A stretch of DNA of 32,175 nt, from NCBI GenBank assembly GCA_007126515.1, contig SLBD01000187.1, positions 1-32,175 of the forward strand, in the 5' to 3' direction. Position numbers and translations under genes: made by a program. The notes under the pieces are model-generated. The model searched no databases. It was given only the letters and a program-made list of their open reading frames with translations, and was not told the DNA's origin. The stretch's first letter is position 1. Every line of letters starts with the position of its first letter. Positions 27,096-32,175 of this stretch are shown here, one piece after another. Source of the stretch: Kiritimatiellia bacterium. Lineage in GTDB: Bacteria > Verrucomicrobiota > Kiritimatiellia > SLAD01.

Positions 27096-27473
27096 ATGGG
27101 ACAAGCAGCTAAAAAGAATCAGAAGCAGCCAAAGCTTCCCCCGCCAGGAAACGAAGTGGAGGTTGCGGAATGGTGGGCGTTGCCGATGGTCGGCAATGTG
27201 ATCACGATTGCGGCCGCGATTTCGTTGCAATTTACGATTATCCTACTGCCCTTGGTGGGACCAGCCGGGGCTGTGGCACCTCATGCGACAAAGAACTCGA
27301 TTGCATGGCATTTCATTTTATTTGTCGCCATGGGACTGAGTGTCTTGGCGTTGTTGTCCAAGCTGAAAAGACGGACAGAAGATGCCAGTCGTTTTCCACT
27401 TCTGTCTACGGCAATGCTGGGAGTTACCCTGTTCCTGTTTGTGGCTCAGGCCGCAGGCTGGTTGAGCGTGTAA
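27096..27473 (+). CDS. Small integral membrane protein, unknown function
   Basis: 125 aa, Lys-rich N-terminus then about three TM helices; begins 8 nt after the GH31 stop, SD-like GAGGTAG upstream. Confidence 0.65.
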   Translation: MGQAAKKNQKQPKLPPPGNEVEVAEWWALPMVGNVITIAAAISLQFTIILLPLVGPAGAVAPHATKNSIAWHFILFVAMGLSVLALLSKLKRRTEDASRFPLLSTAMLGVTLFLFVAQAAGWLSV

Positions 27474-27482
27474 GAAGCGGCA

Positions 27483-27884
27483 ATGGTATCGAAACAGGCC
27501 AAACGCGAAACCACTGCCTCGGTTCCAGGATCATGGGATCGTATGATGAAGGCCGTCCTGCTGCCCAATCAAGCGGTCAATTTTGTGCGCGATGAGGCGG
27601 ATGGGGCGATTAGTTTGACTGTGCCGACGCGGCGGCCCTCATTCTTGTTTCCGCCGATATCGTGGGTGATTCGTCCGCCGAAGGAGCGACTGACGATTCT
27701 TGATCACACTGGCGCGCTGCTCTGGAAATTATGCGATGGGCATCGGACGGTCGAAGAAATTGTAGAAAGGTTTGCAATTTTGCATCATTTGTCTTTTCAT
27801 GAGAGCCGAGTTTCTGTTACGGGTTATATTAAATCGCTGTTGCAGCGCGGCATTCTCGCCGTAGCCGTTCAGCCTGAAGACTAA
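27483..27884 (+). CDS. PqqD-like (RRE-fold) protein
   Basis: 133 aa; ...RLTILDHTGALLWKLCDGHRTVEEIVERFAILHHLSFHESRVSVTGYIKSLLQRGILAVAV matches the PqqD pattern (LN.tG..iwelcDG.rTv.eIv......v....v..fl..L...G.l). Confidence 0.78.
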   Translation: MVSKQAKRETTASVPGSWDRMMKAVLLPNQAVNFVRDEADGAISLTVPTRRPSFLFPPISWVIRPPKERLTILDHTGALLWKLCDGHRTVEEIVERFAILHHLSFHESRVSVTGYIKSLLQRGILAVAVQPED

Positions 27885-27933
27885 ACCAAGCAAGCCGCTG
27901 AGGTGTGGAGGCGGTTACGGGAGAGCGACGGGA

Positions 27934-29988
27934 GTGACGTTTCGTGCAGTTATTTTAGGTTTGATTGGAGCTGCGTTTATCAGTTCCTATACCTACTTCA
28001 ATGACTGGATCATGCGCCAGACGATGTTTGTGGGCAATTTTATGCCCATTTCCGTTTATGGCTTTCTGGTTGTCTTTCTGGCGATTCTCTATCCCCTCTG
28101 GCAGCGCCTAACCCGTTCAAAGGGCAAGCTGCAACGTTCGGAACTCGCGGTCATGCTGGTGCTGGTCCTGGCTGCTTGTGCAATTCCCGGCTCGAATTTT
28201 TTGCGTTTGTTTACGCCCGCGTTGATCATGCCGCATCGGTTTGAATTGACCGAACCCGGATGGCAGCAGCAGGGGGTGATGGAGTTGGTCCCCGAGAATA
28301 TGCTGGTGGATATTTCCGAGGATCCTGATGTGGTCTTGGGCGGCTTTACGCGTGGCCTAATGGAAGCCGAAGACCGTTTATCCTTCAGCGATGTGCCGTG
28401 GCATGCATGGCGACCCGCCCTGTGGTTTTGGTTGCCCATTATCCTGAGTTTATGGATTGCTTTAGTTAGTTTAGCAGTGGTGGTCCACAAGCAGTGGGCG
28501 GATCATGAGCACTTGCCTTATCCCATTGTGACATTCACCAAAGCCTTGTTGCCGGAGCAAAATGGGGAGCGGAGTCCGATTTTCGGCAATCCCATCTTCT
28601 GGCTTGGGCTTGGCGCGGTATTTTTCATTCATTTCTATAACTATATGAATGTGTGGTTCCCGCGGCATCTGTTTGGGCAGGTTCCCTTGGGCATCGACTT
28701 TTCACCATTAACAGAGCTCTCCAGCACCTTTGAGCAGGGTGGAGGCCGGACGTTACTGGAAATGTACACGATCTACTTCACGGTGGTTGCCGTGGCGTAT
28801 TTCCTGCCCAAAGAAGTGTCGTTATCGCTGGGCATTGGTCCGTTTATCTGGATATTTATTGCGGGCATTTTCGCAACCTATGGTGTCGGGGTCGGCGGGT
28901 GGCAAGGGACGTGGCCCTTTGGGCTGACGATGGACTCAATGATGATCATGGGGGCCTATTTTGGGATGTTGCTTGTCTTGCTCTTCACCGGTCGCCAATA
29001 TTATGCCGCTGTTTTCCGACGCGCGCTGGGATTCCCTGCTTCCGAGAAGATTGAATCGTCTGCCCTGTGGGGAGCGCGATTCTTTATGATGGGAATGATC
29101 TTTTTCACGATCTATACCGCTCGATTTGCGGGCCTGGATTGGCCGATTGCCCTGCTATTTGGCTTGGGATGTGTTGCGGTATATTTGGTGATGGGACGAC
29201 TCCTGGCTGAGACGGGATTGTTTTTCATTGTGGTTTCCGGCACGCCCGCCACCATTTTATGGGCGGTATTTGGCGCCCGTGCTTTGGGCCCGGAACTACT
29301 CTTCATCATGTTTATGCTTTCCTTGGTGCTGTTCTATGATACTCGTGAAGCATTGATGCCTTATGTGGTCAACGGTCTGAAATTAGCCGATGATTGTAAG
29401 GCCAAGGTGGGGAGGACGGGCTTCTTTGTTGTTGTGGCCTTGATGGTTGGATTGGCCGTGGGAATTCCGACCACGCTTTATTTCCAGTATGAGCGTGGCG
29501 TGGATGTGTCGCTATGGAAAATTGAGCAGGCGCGTCGCCCGTTCAATGAAACCATTAGCATCATGCAGCGTCTGGATGCTCAGGGGCAGTTGGAGGAAGC
29601 GGGCCAAGTGGCTGGATTGCGTCGATTTGGCCAGATGTCTCCCCATCGCAATGGTCTCATTGCTTTTATCGCAGCGGCGGGTTTGGTGTTGGCGTTTTCA
29701 GCGATGCGCTTGCGATTTACGAAATGGCCACTTCATCCCGTCATGTTTTTGGTTTGGTCCACCTATGCTGGCAACGCTTTTGCGCAATCGTTCTTTTTCG
29801 GATGGTTAGTGAAGATTTCGATCACGCGATTCGGTGGTCCAAGTGTCTACCAGCGATGCAAACCGTTGATGTTTGGTTTAATTGCTGGAGAAATGCTCGG
29901 TGGCGTGTTGCCCATGGTTGTCAGTTTCATCTTTTACATTGTCAGTGGGGGAACGATTCCTCGCCCGTTTGAAATTATGCCAGGATAG
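27934..29988 (+). CDS. Large polytopic membrane protein (resembles DUF6785/DUF6784-type proteins; possibly transporter-like)
   Basis: 684 aa, GTG start, many TM segments (e.g. FMPISVYGFLVVFLAILYPLWQRL, AVYLVMGRLLAETGLFFIVVSGTPATILWAVFGA). Family label is from memory, not searched. Confidence 0.7.
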   Translation: MTFRAVILGLIGAAFISSYTYFNDWIMRQTMFVGNFMPISVYGFLVVFLAILYPLWQRLTRSKGKLQRSELAVMLVLVLAACAIPGSNFLRLFTPALIMPHRFELTEPGWQQQGVMELVPENMLVDISEDPDVVLGGFTRGLMEAEDRLSFSDVPWHAWRPALWFWLPIILSLWIALVSLAVVVHKQWADHEHLPYPIVTFTKALLPEQNGERSPIFGNPIFWLGLGAVFFIHFYNYMNVWFPRHLFGQVPLGIDFSPLTELSSTFEQGGGRTLLEMYTIYFTVVAVAYFLPKEVSLSLGIGPFIWIFIAGIFATYGVGVGGWQGTWPFGLTMDSMMIMGAYFGMLLVLLFTGRQYYAAVFRRALGFPASEKIESSALWGARFFMMGMIFFTIYTARFAGLDWPIALLFGLGCVAVYLVMGRLLAETGLFFIVVSGTPATILWAVFGARALGPELLFIMFMLSLVLFYDTREALMPYVVNGLKLADDCKAKVGRTGFFVVVALMVGLAVGIPTTLYFQYERGVDVSLWKIEQARRPFNETISIMQRLDAQGQLEEAGQVAGLRRFGQMSPHRNGLIAFIAAAGLVLAFSAMRLRFTKWPLHPVMFLVWSTYAGNAFAQSFFFGWLVKISITRFGGPSVYQRCKPLMFGLIAGEMLGGVLPMVVSFIFYIVSGGTIPRPFEIMPG

Positions 29989-29990
29989 AG

Positions 29991-31463
29991 ATGAAGAAAA
30001 TCGATGTCCAAGATCAACCTGTACTGAGCCCCGGGCGCATCTTTCAGATTGCCGTCACCGGTGTGAAGTATCGGTTGTTCCGTGCGATTGTGACAGTGGC
30101 TGTCATTATAGTGGCGATGGCATTCCTGATGAATATTCTGACGGAAAGTTTGATCAAGCGGGCTGTGGCCGAGTCGGTCCGCGAACAAATCGATGAACTG
30201 CATCGGGTGGAAACATGGGTGGCGCGTCTGTCCATGGCACAAAGTGCGGAAGAACTCTTGCGACGGCTTGCCGTCTTAAATGCGAGTGACGACGATGCTG
30301 TAGAGCTTCAGACCATCAGCGGTTTGAGTTTGGCCGAGCTCGAAGCATTGCAGCCCAGAGCCCATGATGCTGTGAAGTATCTTAATTTTTTTCGCGGGCT
30401 GGATTTCGGTCGTCGTCGTGTATTGGTCGGCCCCGTAGCGGGGACTGGAATCTTTGATCGATTGCAAGACGAGGCGGGCTGGCATCAATTCCAAAGCGCT
30501 TTAGCGGACATGGTGGCCATTCGGTTGCCGAAACCGTTGGTCGAGTTTCAGGAGTTTTTGGAGGGATGGCACGATCTGCAAGCGGATTTGGCTGTGATTC
30601 AAGCCGGGCAGGAAAGTGCGAATCAGCAGGTTCGGGAAGCGTTAGGAGATGAAGCCATTATCGATGCGCTACGCAATGCCGATGGATCGTTCGGCGATGT
30701 GTTAAGAGAAGCGGGATACCAGTTAACGCCGGACGTTGCCGCCACTTTGAGTCGGGATGTGAATCGGATGGAGAAAATGACCTTGGTTGAGGCGACGATC
30801 AATAATGCTGGTATCCGACAGGCTATTGCCGCGGAGCGCGATGTCCTGCCGGGGGATGTGACCATGCAAATGATTTGGCGTTTTGTCCGCAATCCCGAAC
30901 GGGCCGAGTGGTTTATTGGCATGATGCGTGAAAACGAGTTGGACGTGGGGGATATGACGGGCGAAGAACTCGGATCGATTGCCGAACAACGGGCTCACAC
31001 GCGGTTGCTGACGATTGCCGAACAGCAAACTCTTGAGGCTGAGGGAGGACTGATGGGGATTGGATCGCGCATGACATGGCTGGCGCTCGTGTCCATGCTG
31101 GTCTGTGCAGTGGGAATTGCCAACGCCATGTTGATGTCGGTGACAGAACGATTTCGTGAAATCGCGACCTTGAAATGCTTGGGTGCCTTGGATGCTTTTA
31201 TCATGAGCGTGTTCTTGATCGAAGCTGGTTTGCTGGGTTTGGTCGGAGGGATTGGTGGAGCGATCGCCGGTCTATTGTTAGCGACGGGACGAATGGCGTT
31301 GACGTTTCGGAGTCTGCTGTGGCCGGCCTTCCCGTGGCAGGACATTTTTTATGCGGGGTTGATTTCAATTGGTGTGGGAATGGTATTGGCGGCCGTATCA
31401 GCTGTGTATCCCTCTTTTCGGGCGGCCCGATTGGCACCTATGGAGGCAATGAGAATCGAATAA
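29991..31463 (+). CDS. ABC transporter permease, FtsX/MacB-type
   Basis: 490 aa; N-terminal TM, ~300 aa extracytoplasmic region, then MTWLALVSMLVCAVGIANAMLMSVTERFREIATLKCLGALDAFIMSVFLIEAGLLGLVGG and PSFRAARLAPMEAMRIE, typical FtsX-domain C-terminus. Confidence 0.9.
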   Translation: MKKIDVQDQPVLSPGRIFQIAVTGVKYRLFRAIVTVAVIIVAMAFLMNILTESLIKRAVAESVREQIDELHRVETWVARLSMAQSAEELLRRLAVLNASDDDAVELQTISGLSLAELEALQPRAHDAVKYLNFFRGLDFGRRRVLVGPVAGTGIFDRLQDEAGWHQFQSALADMVAIRLPKPLVEFQEFLEGWHDLQADLAVIQAGQESANQQVREALGDEAIIDALRNADGSFGDVLREAGYQLTPDVAATLSRDVNRMEKMTLVEATINNAGIRQAIAAERDVLPGDVTMQMIWRFVRNPERAEWFIGMMRENELDVGDMTGEELGSIAEQRAHTRLLTIAEQQTLEAEGGLMGIGSRMTWLALVSMLVCAVGIANAMLMSVTERFREIATLKCLGALDAFIMSVFLIEAGLLGLVGGIGGAIAGLLLATGRMALTFRSLLWPAFPWQDIFYAGLISIGVGMVLAAVSAVYPSFRAARLAPMEAMRIE

Positions 31464-32175
31464 TGGCTGTGGCAAATCCAGAACAAGTCGCTGAGAGCCC
31501 TGCGAACGCAGGACGGCGAGTCATCATTCGTTCGGTAGGAATGAAGAAGATCTACCATCGTGGTGAAGAGACGACCTACGCCTTGCGCGGTGTGGATGTG
31601 GAAATCTATACTGGTGAATTCATCGTTGTGATGGGGCCGTCGGGGTCGGGTAAGAGCACGTTCTTCAACATGATAGGAGCGTTGGATAGCCCGTCTGAAG
31701 GCCGTGTGTTTATCGATGAGGTGGACGTGGCCCAATTGACGGCTGAGGAGCTGGCTTTTTTGCGCTGTCGCAAAATTGGATATATTTTCCAATCCTATAA
31801 TCTAATTCAGTATATGACGGCGCTGGAAAATGTCACAACGCCCATGGCCTTTGGCGGCGTGGCCCCCGATGAGGGCCGCAAACGTGGGATGGATTTATTG
31901 GAGCTGGTCGGTTTGAAAGAACGCTGGTTCCATCGTCCCATTGAAATGTCGGGCGGCCAGCAACAACGGGTGGCCATTGCCCGCGCCTTAGCCAATCAAC
32001 CCAGCATTTTGTTGTGTGATGAGCCGACAGCGAATCTGGACCATCATACCGGCGACGAGATCCTCTCGATTCTGCAAAAGCTCAACAAGGAACGGGGCGT
32101 TACCGTGATCTGCGCTACGCATGATCACCGGATGATGAATATTTGTGATCGCCTGATGTGGATCCGCGATGGAGA
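31463..32175 (+). CDS. ABC transporter ATP-binding protein (LolD/MacB-type), 3'-truncated by window end
   Basis: ATG overlaps the permease stop (TAATG). ALRGVDVEIYTGEFIVVMGPSGSGKSTFFNMIGALDSPSEGRVFID...KIGYIFQSYNLIQYMTALENV...EMSGGQQQRVAIARALANQPSILLCDEPTANLD...VTVICATHDHRM. Absent from the ORF track because it is open at the edge. Confidence 0.97.
   Translation, partial: MAVANPEQVAESPANAGRRVIIRSVGMKKIYHRGEETTYALRGVDVEIYTGEFIVVMGPSGSGKSTFFNMIGALDSPSEGRVFIDEVDVAQLTAEELAFLRCRKIGYIFQSYNLIQYMTALENVTTPMAFGGVAPDEGRKRGMDLLELVGLKERWFHRPIEMSGGQQQRVAIARALANQPSILLCDEPTANLDHHTGDEILSILQKLNKERGVTVICATHDHRMMNICDRLMWIRDG

Overview
This 32 kb window is densely coded and mostly chromosomal housekeeping. Left to right it holds: 5'-partial aconitase (-); a stand-alone CBM48/AMPK-type glycogen-binding protein; pgi; an orphan zinc-ribbon protein; a secreted GH31 glycosidase (-); a GT2 glycosyltransferase; a minus-strand group (SNase-like nuclease, truncated gamma-glutamylcyclotransferase-like ORF, HddC/RfbA-like nucleotidyltransferase, SOUL heme-binding protein); a co-directional run hemB-comF-accD-folC-murG-murC; a DUF1573 + DoxX/MauE-like pair (-); a VTT-domain membrane protein; an RND efflux permease/adaptor pair (-); a REP-associated tyrosine transposase (RAYT) inside an array of alternating REP-like palindromes; a second GH31; and a tightly packed operon of small TM protein, PqqD-like protein, large polytopic membrane protein, FtsX/MacB-type permease and ABC ATPase (cut by the window end). 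The strongest non-routine signals are: (1) the RAYT locus with REP-like units in strictly alternating orientation on both sides and the transposase stop codon inside one palindrome; (2) a second, unrelated bipartite palindromic repeat in two copies of opposite orientation, one of which encodes the FolC C-terminus; (3) the PqqD/polytopic/ABC operon, the best candidate for an undescribed system; (4) a 44-codon gamma-glutamylcyclotransferase remnant absent from the ORF track. Assignments come from reading motifs by eye; no database search was run.
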